Of a DNA stretch of 64,000 nt, positions 53,929-62,551 are shown in pieces. The notes below the pieces were generated by a model. The model did not search any database, was not told the origin of the DNA, and saw only the letters and a program-made list of their open reading frames with translations. Origin of the DNA: CBDCMJ01 sp965224325 (lineage in GTDB: Bacteria > Chloroflexota > Dehalococcoidia > Lucifugimonadales > UBA3495); NCBI GenBank assembly GCA_965224325.1, contig CBDCYT010000002.1, positions 1 to 64,000 on the forward strand, written 5' to 3'. Numbering within the stretch: position 1 is the stretch's first letter; the number at the start of each line of letters is the position of its first letter. Both the position numbers and the translations under genes were made by a program.

Positions 53929-54381
53929 ATGACGATACGGGACACGCTGGAAGCGGACATCCAAGCGGCGATGCGAAACCGGGACCAGTCCCGGCTGGAT
54001 GCCCTGCGCTTCTTGAAGAGCGCTATACAGATGGAAGAGAAATCCAAGGGTCAGGCGCTCGATGAAGAGGGTTTGGCTCAGGTGGTCGGCAAGCAAGTCA
54101 ACGACCGCCGGGAAGCCATTCGCATGTTTCAGGAGGGCAACCGGGCCGACTTGGTGGCCAAAGAGTCGGCCGACCTGAGTGTTCTGGAGGCCTACCTGCC
54201 ACCTCAGTTGGACCAAGGTCAGTTGGTGGAACTGGTGCGGCAAGTCATAGAGGAAGTCGGCGCCGCGTCCGCGAGGGACAAGGGCCGGGTGATGGGCCGG
54301 CTAATGCCCCAGGTGCGGGGCAAAGCCGACGGCGCCGAGGTGAACGCCCTGGTTATGCAAATGCTGGAGCCGGGGGCTTAA
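53929..54381 (+). CDS. GatB/YqeY domain-containing protein
   Basis: 150 residues, full length for stand-alone YqeY. It starts TIRDTLEADIQAAMRNRDQ and ends with the conserved DKGRVMGRLMPQVRGKADG helix pair, the same tail domain that binds the tRNA D-arm in GatB. It also has YLPPQLDQGQLVELV. The exact role is unproven; the domain is thought to bind tRNA. It lies 95 bp upstream of purQ on the same strand. Confidence 0.92.
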   Translation: MTIRDTLEADIQAAMRNRDQSRLDALRFLKSAIQMEEKSKGQALDEEGLAQVVGKQVNDRREAIRMFQEGNRADLVAKESADLSVLEAYLPPQLDQGQLVELVRQVIEEVGAASARDKGRVMGRLMPQVRGKADGAEVNALVMQMLEPGA

Positions 54382-54476
54382 GCTCCGGTCCCGGCAACTT
54401 GCCGTCCTCTGTGATCATTTTAGACGGGGTGGGCGAATGGAAACTGCTCCAGGTCCGCAGTGACGAATTCGTGGTT

Positions 54477-55205
54477 ATGCGCTTTGGCATAGTAGTATTT
54501 CCGGGCACCTGGAGCGAAGTGGACTGCCGCTACGCGGTCGGAGACGTTCTCCGGCAGGAAGCCGAGTATGTCTGGCACCGGGAAAATAGCCTTGCCCGTT
54601 ATCAGTGCGTGATCATTCCGGGGGGGTTCTCCTACGGAGACTACTTGCGGCCGGGAGCGGTGGCTCGCTTCTCCCCGGTAATGGAAGCCGTGCAGGATTT
54701 CGCCGCATCGGGAGGGCTAGTCATCGGCATCTGCAACGGGTTTCAGATACTGTGCGAAGCAGGCCTTCTTCCCGGCGCGTTAATGCGGAACGAGCACCTT
54801 GAATACCGTTGCCAGTGGACGCACTTGCGCACTGAACGCAACGACACGCCCTTTTCCGGGCAATGTTCCGCTGGTCAGTTGCTGCAGGTGCCGGTTTCCC
54901 ACGGCGAGGGCAATTATTACGCAGAGCCCGCCACCCTGGCCCTCCTGGAAGAAGAGGGCAGCGTATTGTTCCGCTATTGTGATGCTGATGGCGAGGCCAC
55001 AGACGCGGCCAACCCAAACGGCTCAGCCAATAACATCGCCGGGATTATCAACAAGGCGGGCAACGTCCTGGGAATGATGCCTCATCCGGAGCGGAGCTGC
55101 GAGACCATCCTGGGAAGCACCGACGGCAACCTTATTTTCGAGTCCGTAATCGCTAGCTGCCACGATCGTCACTCGAACGCCCTAAGCCAACAAGGCCAGG
55201 GATAG
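54477..55205 (+). CDS. purQ: Phosphoribosylformylglycinamidine synthase glutaminase subunit
   Basis: 242 residues from ATG 54477 (MRFGIVVFPGTW), the natural beginning of the family; the frame is open to 54399 but has no ribosome binding site. PurQ hydrolyses glutamine and delivers ammonia to PurL in purine synthesis. Class-I amidotransferase triad: Cys in VIGICNGFQILCEAGLLPGA, His and Glu in MMPHPERSCE. FPGTWSEVDC replaces the FPGSNCDRD of many bacteria. purS and purL are not nearby. Confidence 0.93.
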   Translation: MRFGIVVFPGTWSEVDCRYAVGDVLRQEAEYVWHRENSLARYQCVIIPGGFSYGDYLRPGAVARFSPVMEAVQDFAASGGLVIGICNGFQILCEAGLLPGALMRNEHLEYRCQWTHLRTERNDTPFSGQCSAGQLLQVPVSHGEGNYYAEPATLALLEEEGSVLFRYCDADGEATDAANPNGSANNIAGIINKAGNVLGMMPHPERSCETILGSTDGNLIFESVIASCHDRHSNALSQQGQG

Positions 55206-55445
55206 GCCCAAACGTAGTGCGGTCAACCATCCGGCAACCCAGCAGGCCGGCCCCGGCGTTATTAATACAGTAGCAAAGCCCTACCGGCCCGTTCCGCTCT
55301 TCCGGCCCTTTTTCATCCCCGACCAAACCTATCTGTCCTACGCTCGAACACCGGGGTCAGTGTCGTCTGGTACTGCGATCGCGGGATATGTGGCATAATG
55401 GCTGCCTAGTCAACCAACCTCGCTAATCCCCAAACAGGAGACGAT

Positions 55446-55844
55446 ATGGCGGACAAAATTCGCACCACCAAGATCAACCACGTGACCACCATGGTCAAAG
55501 ACACCGAGAGGGCCATGAAGTTCTACAATGATCTTGTCGGCATCAAGCAAATCCAGAGTCAAGTGGATAACCCGGAGATCACCTGGCTCCAGCTGGAAAG
55601 CGGCATAATGCTCCACCTCATCGAGACCGAAGAGGCGCCGGTAAAGCCCGAGCGTATGCATCACGCTTTCGAAGTGGAGGACTTCGAGGAAACCAAACGC
55701 ATCCTGCGGGAAAATGGTTACGAAGTCCACCGGGAAGGAATCCGTTACGATGGGCAAGGGTACTTGTTCACCGAGGACCCCGACGGTAACCGGGTAGAGT
55801 TTTGCACCGCCTCCGGAGCATTTCCGGCGCCGCCCCGGCCTTAA
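55446..55844 (+). CDS. VOC family protein (single-module, glyoxalase-like)
   Basis: 132 residues; CAGGAGACG precedes the ATG. It has two beta-alpha-beta-beta-beta halves: INHVTTMVKDTERAMKFYND with the first metal His, and MHHAFEVEDFEETKR followed by YLFTEDPDGNRVEF with the last Glu. Pattern and size are close to methylmalonyl-CoA epimerase/lactoylglutathione lyase relatives; the substrate is unknown. It is followed by three tandem 40-bp repeats and another VOC gene. Confidence 0.88.
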   Translation: MADKIRTTKINHVTTMVKDTERAMKFYNDLVGIKQIQSQVDNPEITWLQLESGIMLHLIETEEAPVKPERMHHAFEVEDFEETKRILRENGYEVHREGIRYDGQGYLFTEDPDGNRVEFCTASGAFPAPPRP

Positions 55845-55907
55845 GAGCGATTGCAAAATCCACCTTCGGGCGGCCGGTGAGCCGCTGACGTCAAAGAGGA
55901 CAGGGGC

Positions 55908-56027
55908 AAACCCCGGCGCCAACCGACTTGATTTGGTCAGACGGGTCAAACGCCGGCGCCAACCGACTTGATTTGGTCAGACGGGTCAAACCCCAGCGCC
56001 AACCAGCTCGATTCAGTCAAAGGGGAA
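55908..56027. repeat. Three tandem 40-bp repeats upstream of a VOC gene
   Basis: Copies at 55908-55947, 55948-55987 and 55988-56027. Copies 1 and 2 differ by one base (AAACCCC versus AAACGCC); copy 3 diverges in its second half and runs into the ribosome binding site of the VOC gene at 56032. Each copy contains the palindrome GGCGCC or a variant and a TTGATTTGGTCAGACGGGTC stretch with TTGA/TCAA half-sites. Confidence 0.92.
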
Positions 56028-56031
56028 GCCC

Positions 56032-56853
56032 ATGTTCGACAAAATACAACACATAGGCTATCTGACGCCGGACTTGGATGCCGTCATAACCTGGTTTGAG
56101 CGGTCCTTCGGGGCTAGAAATGATGGCGGCGGCCCCCTGCCCAAAAGCTACGCGGTGCCCAGCGGTGGACGTAACGTCTACCTACGTTTCGGACAGGTCG
56201 AGGCGGAGATTATCGAGCCCGCTGACCATCAGGGGCTTTCCGGGGGCATCCTCACTATGCATCACGTAGGCTACGTGGTGTCCGACATCGAGCGGACGGC
56301 GTCGACCCTAACCGGCCGCGGATTCAAGTTCGGGGCGGATGCTCCCTACACCAACGTGATGGGGCAACAGGTATTGTACTTCGATTCCTCAACGACCAAT
56401 GGGGTCATGATGCACCTGACCCAGCTTCCTGCGTCAACCGACACCGTTGCAGCGGCGTCTGGGTTAAAAATAGAAAGCATAATACATGCGGGGTATCTGG
56501 CCCCGAATCTGGAGGACGCAATCGCCTGGTACGTTGAGCGGCTGGACGGCCGCCACATAGGGGGCGGCCCCACTCGTACGGGCGCGCGCAACGCCTTTGT
56601 CAACTTTGGGCAGGTGCAGGTAGAGCTAATCGAGCCGGAAGAGTCCAGACGCCCGGCCGGACCCGCCCATTCCATGGACCACGTTGGCTATGCGGTAGGC
56701 AACATGCACGCCTGCATGGGCGATTGTCAAAACCGGGGGCTAGCGTTCGTCGAAGGCGCTCCTCTCACCAACTCTATTAAGCAACAAGTAGCCTACTTTG
56801 ACACCTCCACCAGCATGGACAGCCGGATGCACCTGACTCAACTTCCCGACTAG
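56032..56853 (+). CDS. Two-domain VOC family protein
   Basis: 273 residues formed by two homologous glyoxalase-like halves: MFDKIQHIGYLTPDLDAV (residues 1-18) and IESIIHAGYLAPNLEDAI (about 148-165); each continues with an FG..(R/H).GGGP turn, (L/V)NFGQV-type strand and an (M/V).HVGYVV/AV segment, and both end in MHLTQLP. An internal gene duplication is therefore obvious. The His and Glu ligands are kept in both halves (Glu in AEIIEP and VELIEP). AAGGGG lies before the ATG, within the third 40-bp repeat. Function unknown; the pair with the VOC gene at 55446 suggests a common small-molecule pathway. Confidence 0.87.
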   Translation: MFDKIQHIGYLTPDLDAVITWFERSFGARNDGGGPLPKSYAVPSGGRNVYLRFGQVEAEIIEPADHQGLSGGILTMHHVGYVVSDIERTASTLTGRGFKFGADAPYTNVMGQQVLYFDSSTTNGVMMHLTQLPASTDTVAAASGLKIESIIHAGYLAPNLEDAIAWYVERLDGRHIGGGPTRTGARNAFVNFGQVQVELIEPEESRRPAGPAHSMDHVGYAVGNMHACMGDCQNRGLAFVEGAPLTNSIKQQVAYFDTSTSMDSRMHLTQLPD

Positions 56854-56951
56854 TTCTTCCGGGCTCTAAGAGTCAGCTCAAAATCCACGGCACAGGCCCA
56901 GCCATACTCCGTTGAAATTCTTAAGCGCGTAACAACGGGGGCGCAAGAACT

Positions 56952-58658
56952 GTGAACAAACCGCCCAACATCATACTGGTGGGTTTCATGGCCTCCGGTA
57001 AGAGCGTAGTGGGAAGGGCGTTATCCGGTATCACGGGGCGGCCCTTAATAGACGCTGACGATCGGATAGAGCTAAGGGCCGGAAAGCCCATTCACCGGAT
57101 CTTTGAGGATTCGGGCGAGGCAGCCTTTCGGGAGCTGGAACGGTCGGTTATTCAAGAGCTGTGCTCCAAAGAAGGGAACATCATCTCCACCGGGGGAGGC
57201 GCTTTTGTCGACCCGGACAGCCAGGAACGGATCCTAGCCCGCGGGCTTGTAGTTTGCCTGAGCGCGCAGCCGGAGACCATCTACCGCCGGGTAAAGGAGT
57301 CTTCGGGACCTTTGTCGAATACCGCTTCGCCGAGTAAGGCCGCGGACGGGTCTCAAGAGACATCGCCGGTGCGGCCCCTGTTGGCTGGCGACGACCCTTT
57401 CGGACGCATCCAGGCGCTCTTGGCTCAGCGCGCTGACGCCTACGCCAGGGCTCACCACACGATCGCAACCGACAGCCTGACTCCGGAACAGGTAGCTCGT
57501 CGAGTCCTACAGCTCTCCCGGTTACGGGGCGCTGACAATGACCAAGGAGCAGACGCCATGGCCGATCCAGACCTGAGCGCGGAAGTGCATCACTCCGCAG
57601 GCCGATATCCCGTGATCGCCGGCTGGGGGATTCTCGATGACTTGGGGCAGCGCCTATCGGACAACGGAACAAAGAGCCCAGCCTACATCATCACCGACAG
57701 CATCGTAATGAACCCCTACGGTAGAAGAGTGCAACGCTCCTTACAGAAGTGGGGAATCGCCGCCCATTGCTTTATCATCCCTCAGGGCGAGACCAGCAAG
57801 AGCTTCGAGCTGGCCCAGGCCATCTACGACTGGTTGGCTGGCCTTCGCGCCGAGAGAGGCCAGGCCATCATCGCGGTGGGCGGAGGCGTCGTCGGCGACT
57901 TAGCGGGCTTCGTGGCGGCTACTTACCTACGGGGGCTGCCTTTCGTGCAAGTCCCCACCAGCATGGCCGCCATGGTGGATGCGTCCATCGGCGGCAAGGT
58001 GGCCGTCAACCTACCGCAGGCGAAGAATTTGGTTGGGGCTTTTCATCAACCTCAGGGGGTGTTCGCCGACGTTCAGGCTCTGTCTACCTTGGGCAAGCGG
58101 GAACTGTCGGAAGGTTGGGCCGAAGCTATCAAGCATGGCTTTATTCTGGACAGCGGCCTGGTTGACGTCTTCGAAGAGCACGCCGAGTCCCTGATGGCGG
58201 TTGAGCCGGAAATCTCCACCGAGGTAATCCGCCGCAGTATGGCCATCAAAGCTGAGATGGTCAGCCAGGACGAACGGGAGACCCTGGGCATCCGAATTTT
58301 GCTCAACTACGGCCACACCATTGGTCACGCCCTGGAGGCGTCCGGCGGATACGGACGCTTCCTCCACGGCGAGGGTGTTGCCATTGGCATGATGGGAGCC
58401 GCCCGCATCGCCGAGTGGATGGGGATGCTACCCCCGGTGGCGGTGGAGCGCCAGCTTAACTTGCTGCGGCGGTTCAACCTTCCTACCCACGCCCCAGGGG
58501 TCAACGTGCCGGACGTGCTTCAGGCCATGTCTCTGGACAAGAAGACCGTCGGCGGAACCAATCGTTTCGTCCTTCTAGAAGAGGTGGGCAAGGCGGTGGT
58601 GCGCAGCGACGTGCCCCGGGATATGGTGGAAGCGGCAGTAAGGGAGATTGCCGCTTGA
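56952..58658 (+). CDS. aroKB: Bifunctional shikimate kinase / 3-dehydroquinate synthase (AroK-AroB fusion)
   Basis: 568 residues with a GTG start at 56952. Residues 1 to about 190 are shikimate kinase: Walker A GFMASGKSVVG (Lys17), DADDRIE, ISTGGGAFV and RADAYARAHH. A proline/serine-rich insertion of about 25 residues lies just before the lid. Residues from about 205 are 3-dehydroquinate synthase: IIPQGETSKSFE, VGGGVVGDLAGFVAATYLRG (NAD), VDASIGGKVAVN, and metal ligands in SEGWAEAIKHG, NYGHTIGHALE and HGEGVAIGM. The product performs two shikimate-pathway steps (numbers 2 and 5) and complements aroF/aroH/trpA elsewhere in the window. An internal ATG near residue 200 might also allow a separate AroB. 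Confidence 0.94.
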   Translation: MNKPPNIILVGFMASGKSVVGRALSGITGRPLIDADDRIELRAGKPIHRIFEDSGEAAFRELERSVIQELCSKEGNIISTGGGAFVDPDSQERILARGLVVCLSAQPETIYRRVKESSGPLSNTASPSKAADGSQETSPVRPLLAGDDPFGRIQALLAQRADAYARAHHTIATDSLTPEQVARRVLQLSRLRGADNDQGADAMADPDLSAEVHHSAGRYPVIAGWGILDDLGQRLSDNGTKSPAYIITDSIVMNPYGRRVQRSLQKWGIAAHCFIIPQGETSKSFELAQAIYDWLAGLRAERGQAIIAVGGGVVGDLAGFVAATYLRGLPFVQVPTSMAAMVDASIGGKVAVNLPQAKNLVGAFHQPQGVFADVQALSTLGKRELSEGWAEAIKHGFILDSGLVDVFEEHAESLMAVEPEISTEVIRRSMAIKAEMVSQDERETLGIRILLNYGHTIGHALEASGGYGRFLHGEGVAIGMMGAARIAEWMGMLPPVAVERQLNLLRRFNLPTHAPGVNVPDVLQAMSLDKKTVGGTNRFVLLEEVGKAVVRSDVPRDMVEAAVREIAA

Positions 58659-58810
58659 TCTCCCAATAACGCCGGCGCCGCCTAAGAATACGGACTACTC
58701 ACTTCTTTCCCAGGTCCACCAGGAATTACACCCTGTTAACGATGGCTTGGGAACGGGTCTGGATTTCGCTCATCCACGTGCAGCGGCTATACAGATTCTC
58801 CGCAGCGGCT

Positions 58811-59956
58811 CTAGCGGTCCTCTTTGTCGCTCCCCAAATCGTTGATCATCACATCCCGGCCGGGTACGGGACCCAGCCCCGCGGCATCAGGAGCGTCGAG
58901 AGTTTGGCCATGCGGCCCGCGGCGCCTTTCTCGCAACTGGACAACCACGATGACGGCGATGAGAGCGCAGATAGCACCTGAGACCCCCAGCAACACCCCG
59001 GTGGCGGCGCCGTTCAAATATCGGCTTCCATCAACACTCTCCGCAGCTTGCTTCAATCCCACAGCCAAGCTGCCGCTGAGAACAGCTACGCCAAACATGG
59101 CCCGAATCTTCGACGCTCGAACCAGTTCAGTGGCGGCGACTCCCAGTTGAGCCCCCATCGAGGCTGTGGCCAGCATCATCACGGCCATCATTGGGTCCAC
59201 GCTGCCCGATAGGGCCTTGATGAAACTACCCGCCGAGCCAACGATCGCAATGTGCAATAGGCCCGTGCCTGCAGCCATTACCGTGGGTATGCCCAATAAA
59301 AATATCAAAATGGGCAGAAGAATAAAACCGCCCCCCACACCCAGCAGCCCGGCGACAAACCCCACGCCTACACCCAAGCTAATGGGTATGAACACGGATA
59401 TTCTGTCTATGCCCGAGACCGGCAGCGAGATATAAGTCGACCTCCATCCCATCTGGGCCAACCATATTCGCCCGGGCGGGATGTTTAGCGACCTGACGCG
59501 GTCAGCTAGCTTGGCGGTGGATATCTCCTCCCCAGAAGTATCCGCGCTCCGCCCGGTTTTCCAATAATCTCGGAGAATAAATAGCCCCACCCCGGCTAGG
59601 AACGCCACATATGTACAACGTATCACGGGGTCCACCACCTCTGCGGACCTTAAGCGGTTGACGATTTGGTCACCGCCAAATAGGGCCGGGACCGATCCAC
59701 TGACTAGCAGCAAGCCCAGCCGCAGGTCTACGTTGCCTAACCTCCGGTGGTTCAGCAAATTGATGATGGATGATCCCATGATCAGGGTGAGGCCGGTGCC
59801 GATCGCAAAATCCGTTGGCACGCCGAAAACCAGCAGCCCCCCCACTACTAAGAAACCGCCGCCTACGCCAAAAAATCCACCCATGACGCCAACTAACAGA
59901 CCCAGAAGTAGCAACAGGGCAGGGTTGATTGTGATATCGGCGATGGGGAAAGCCAT
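58811..59956 (-). CDS. TauE/SafE-family anion permease
   Basis: 381 residues from ATG 59956; the frame is open upstream but that part overlaps a small gene. About nine hydrophobic helices are arranged as two homologous halves, each with the family motif: GVMGGFFGVGGGFLVVGGLLV near residue 20 (shortened here) and GFVAGLLGVGGGFILLP in the second half. TauE/SafE proteins export or import sulfite, sulfonates or other organic acids. A cytoplasmic loop of about 60 residues separates the halves. It starts two bases after the stop of the small membrane protein gene, so the two are translationally coupled. Confidence 0.9.
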   Translation of the reverse strand: MAFPIADITINPALLLLLGLLVGVMGGFFGVGGGFLVVGGLLVFGVPTDFAIGTGLTLIMGSSIINLLNHRRLGNVDLRLGLLLVSGSVPALFGGDQIVNRLRSAEVVDPVIRCTYVAFLAGVGLFILRDYWKTGRSADTSGEEISTAKLADRVRSLNIPPGRIWLAQMGWRSTYISLPVSGIDRISVFIPISLGVGVGFVAGLLGVGGGFILLPILIFLLGIPTVMAAGTGLLHIAIVGSAGSFIKALSGSVDPMMAVMMLATASMGAQLGVAATELVRASKIRAMFGVAVLSGSLAVGLKQAAESVDGSRYLNGAATGVLLGVSGAICALIAVIVVVQLRERRRGPHGQTLDAPDAAGLGPVPGRDVMINDLGSDKEDR

Positions 59957-59958
59957 GG

Positions 59959-60147
59959 TTACGGAGTAGGGGTCCCGTCGTCCCTCTTGGCGGTCTTTTG
60001 CCGGAATGGGGCTCGCAAGACCGCCTCCCATATACAGAACAAGATGAGGCTGGCGCAAGCTACTGCGGCCACCACCAGCAACGCCCACCATACGGAATGG
60101 TCTGTGCTGAGGTTCCGCATGAATTCGGTCAGTGAGCCGTACATCAT
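59959..60147 (-). CDS. Small single-pass membrane protein preceding the TauE/SafE gene
   Basis: 62 residues from tandem ATGs at 60147/60144, with AGGG upstream. Residues about 20-42 (WWALLVVAAVACASLILFCI) are one hydrophobic helix, followed by a basic tail. The stop TAA is only two bases from the TauE/SafE start. I do not recognise a family; translational coupling suggests it works with the permease. Confidence 0.65.
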   Translation of the reverse strand: MMYGSLTEFMRNLSTDHSVWWALLVVAAVACASLILFCIWEAVLRAPFRQKTAKRDDGTPTP

Positions 60148-60738
60148 CAGCCTGCCCTACCGAGGACTACCGGGTGTGTAAATGGAGCAAGCACGGTCCG
60201 TCAGATCGCGCCTTGGCCGTGCTGCGGCAACTTCCAGTTTCAAGGGGCATACCCGCGGATTTCTCAGATCTCTCTGTTGATCGAATGTCATAGAACAACG
60301 CCGGACTTCGGCGCTCCAGCGATTTACCACGAGATGCCCATTTTCTCGGTCTAAGACCAACTCTTAATGGATTAGGGGCGAATATGCTTGAACCTACTGC
60401 AGTGTGGGTGTTAGATGCTCAAGCGCCGGCCTGAGCGGCACCTTTTGACTACCACGCCATCCCCGGCCTTGCGCCTGCGATGTTGGATTGATGGGCACAT
60501 GAGTCGTTGCATCGAAACGAGCCGTCACGGTACCATGGTCGTGACTCTAAGACGCGATAGGTTCACGCTTTGGCCCTGGCGGCTACCGCGCCGCTGGATT
60601 CATCATAACACGCAGGTGCACCCCAACCGCCGGGGCCGGGAGCTTCCACTTAGACAGGCTAGACCCGGCGCAACGGCCCTTTCCCTGCTGACCTACAGCT
60701 GACTCCCAGCTGACTCCCAAAGAAAAGGCGCGAGTGAC
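60148..60738. other. Divergent intergenic region upstream of tgt
   Basis: About 590 bases. An arginine-rich open frame (60415-60702) lacks a ribosome binding site and family features and is not called. A short direct repeat (CAGCTGACTCC twice) lies just before tgt. No clear promoter hexamers or RNA genes. Confidence 0.5.
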
Positions 60739-61917
60739 TTGCCGGATACATCGTTTTCGTTCAAGGTAATTGGCAACCAAGGCCAGGCCCGAGCCGGGGA
60801 AATGCGGACTCCCCACGGCATCGTGGCCACCCCGGCCTTTATGCCCGTGGCCACCCAGGCTTCGGTAAAGGGCCTATCCCCCGAGGAGGTCCGGGCCCTG
60901 GGGGCGGGGATGGTCCTCAGCAACGCGTACCACCTGTACTTGCGGCCGGGGGTCGACAGAGTGCGCCAGCTGGGTGGTATTCAAGAGTTCATGGGCTGGG
61001 GTGGACCGGTGTTAACCGACAGTGGAGGCTTCCAAGCTTTCAGCATGGCGGCTTTACGCCGTGTGGAGGACGGGGGAATTCACTTTCGCTCCCATTTCGA
61101 CGGCAGCCGGCATTACCTAACCCCAGAGCTCGCCACCCTAAATCAATTGCGGTTGGGCGCCGACGTAATAATGTGCCTCGACCAGTGCATTGCCTTCGGG
61201 ATCGGACGCGACCAGGTGCGGGAAGCTATGGAGCGCACCCACCATTGGGCCGAGGTCTGTTACCGGAGCCATCAGGTTGCACAAACCGCGGATGGCCAGG
61301 CTTTGTTCGGCATCGTCCAAGGCGGGACTCACGACGATCTGCGGGAAGAGTCGGCCCGGTATATTTCTAATATCCCCTTTCAGGGCTATGCCATCGGAGG
61401 GCTGGCGGTCGGCGAGTCCAAGGCCCAGATGTACGAGACCACCGGACAAGTAACCGCCCAATTGCCGGAGGACAAGCCTCGCTACCTGATGGGAGTGGGC
61501 TCTCCGGAGGACTTGGTGGAGTGCGTGGCGCTTGGTGTGGATATGTTCGACTGCGTTATGCCAACTCGAGTAGGCCGCAACGGGGCTTTGTACAATCGCC
61601 AGGGGAGGGTGAACATCACCAAACAACGCTACATGCAGCAGGACGGGCCGGTGGACGAGAAGTGCGACTGTTACACGTGCGGCAACTTCTCGGCGGCATA
61701 TCTATGTCACTTGTTTAGGACCAAAGAACTGTTGGGGCCGAGGCTGGCCAGCATCCACAACTTAAGGTTCCTCATGCGGCTTATGACGGGAATGAGGGAG
61801 GCCATTATGGAGGGGACATTCGATAGCTTCCGCCGAGAGTTTACGCAGAGCTACAGGCCTACTGATGAAGCAGCCCGGCAGGCCAACAAGGAGAGGTGGC
61901 TAAAGACCCGTGGATAA
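60739..61917 (+). CDS. tgt: Queuine/preQ1 tRNA-guanine transglycosylase
   Basis: 392 residues with a TTG start at 60739 (AAAAGG upstream). It exchanges guanine-34 of GUN-anticodon tRNAs for preQ1. Landmarks: TPAFMPVATQASVKGL, the base-binding VLTDSGGFQAFS (Asp94), MCLDQC, FGIVQGG, YAIGGLAVGE, the nucleophile Asp271 in DMFDCVMPTR, and the zinc site CDCYTC (Cys309, Cys311, Cys314) with a later His in SIHNLRFL. Length and motifs are those of the bacterial enzyme. It is convergent with the MoaD-like gene. Confidence 0.96.
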   Translation: MPDTSFSFKVIGNQGQARAGEMRTPHGIVATPAFMPVATQASVKGLSPEEVRALGAGMVLSNAYHLYLRPGVDRVRQLGGIQEFMGWGGPVLTDSGGFQAFSMAALRRVEDGGIHFRSHFDGSRHYLTPELATLNQLRLGADVIMCLDQCIAFGIGRDQVREAMERTHHWAEVCYRSHQVAQTADGQALFGIVQGGTHDDLREESARYISNIPFQGYAIGGLAVGESKAQMYETTGQVTAQLPEDKPRYLMGVGSPEDLVECVALGVDMFDCVMPTRVGRNGALYNRQGRVNITKQRYMQQDGPVDEKCDCYTCGNFSAAYLCHLFRTKELLGPRLASIHNLRFLMRLMTGMREAIMEGTFDSFRREFTQSYRPTDEAARQANKERWLKTRG

Positions 61918-61929
61918 AGACCAGGGGGG

Positions 61930-62214
61930 TTAGTCTACGGAGCCGCCGGCTACCGCCGGAACAATGCTAATCTCGTCTCCGGAACTGGTCGAAGTGTCTA
62001 GCCCCTGGAGGAAGCGCACGTCCTCTCCATTGACGTAGACGTTAACAAAGTAGCGCAGGTCTCCGTTCTCGTCCACCAACCGCTCCTTGAACCCTGGGTA
62101 GGAAGTTTCCAATTCGTCTACCATTTGGTTGAGGGTCCCAGACTCTATTTCAACCTTGGCTAGACCATTGGTCATACGGCGCAACGGGGTGGGGATTCGA
62201 ACCAAGACACTCAT
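61930..62214 (-). CDS. MoaD/ThiS-family sulfur carrier protein with residues after Gly-Gly
   Basis: 94 residues from ATG 62214, which has a very good GAGGAGGAG site; the longer open frame to 62358 is not supported. It has the beta-grasp fold: MSVLVRIPTPLRRMTNG, then FVNVYVNGEDVRFLQGLDT and IVPAVAGGSVD at the end. The Gly-Gly is followed by Ser-Val-Asp, so a protease must remove three residues before thiocarboxylation, as for HcyS and CysO-type carriers that are trimmed by JAMM-type proteases. It lies 83 bp behind the NIL-domain gene in a thrC-NIL-moaD order. Confidence 0.88.
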   Translation of the reverse strand: MSVLVRIPTPLRRMTNGLAKVEIESGTLNQMVDELETSYPGFKERLVDENGDLRYFVNVYVNGEDVRFLQGLDTSTSSGDEISIVPAVAGGSVD

Positions 62215-62297
62215 TGGGGGACTCCTCCTCGATCTCGACACTCTTCTGTAGCCATGAGGCGGCCCAGCGGGGATGGCGTGATTCCCGGGCGTATAAC

Positions 62298-62543
62298 TTA
62301 ACCTTCGATCACGTCTCCGGCTACCGGATCGACCCGCACTCCGGTATTGACAACCCACTCCAGGCCCCGTTCAATCTCGGAGTCGTCGCCGTCCAATTCC
62401 AGCACTACCCATCCCATGTCCTCGCGGACATCGGCGCGGCGAATGTTGGTGACTATATCAAATTGGCGGCCTAGCAGGTAGATAATGGGCTCTTTAACCT
62501 TGTCTGTGGGAAAATTGAACTTGACACGCTGCCTGCCCAACAT
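62298..62543 (-). CDS. NIL-domain protein
   Basis: 81 residues; AAGGCGGTGG before the ATG at 62543. It matches the NIL domain (a ferredoxin-like alpha/beta fold found at the C-terminus of methionine-transport ATPases MetN and in NIL-ferredoxins): VKFNFPTDKVKEPIIYLLGR, then FDIVTNIRRADVREDMGWVV and a final LEWVVNTGVRVDPV. NIL domains bind methionine-type ligands, or take part in sulfur insertion in homocysteine synthesis. It is eight bases from the threonine synthase stop, in one operon with it and with the MoaD-like gene. Confidence 0.88.
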   Translation of the reverse strand: MLGRQRVKFNFPTDKVKEPIIYLLGRQFDIVTNIRRADVREDMGWVVLELDGDDSEIERGLEWVVNTGVRVDPVAGDVIEG

Positions 62544-62551
62544 CCACCGCC

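Noticed and set aside
55908..56027. CRISPR array
   Set aside because: The three 40-bp units are directly adjacent without spacers and no cas genes are present.
60415..60702. 95-codon arginine-rich frame upstream of tgt
   Set aside because: No ribosome binding site, no family features; typical chance frame in GC-rich DNA.
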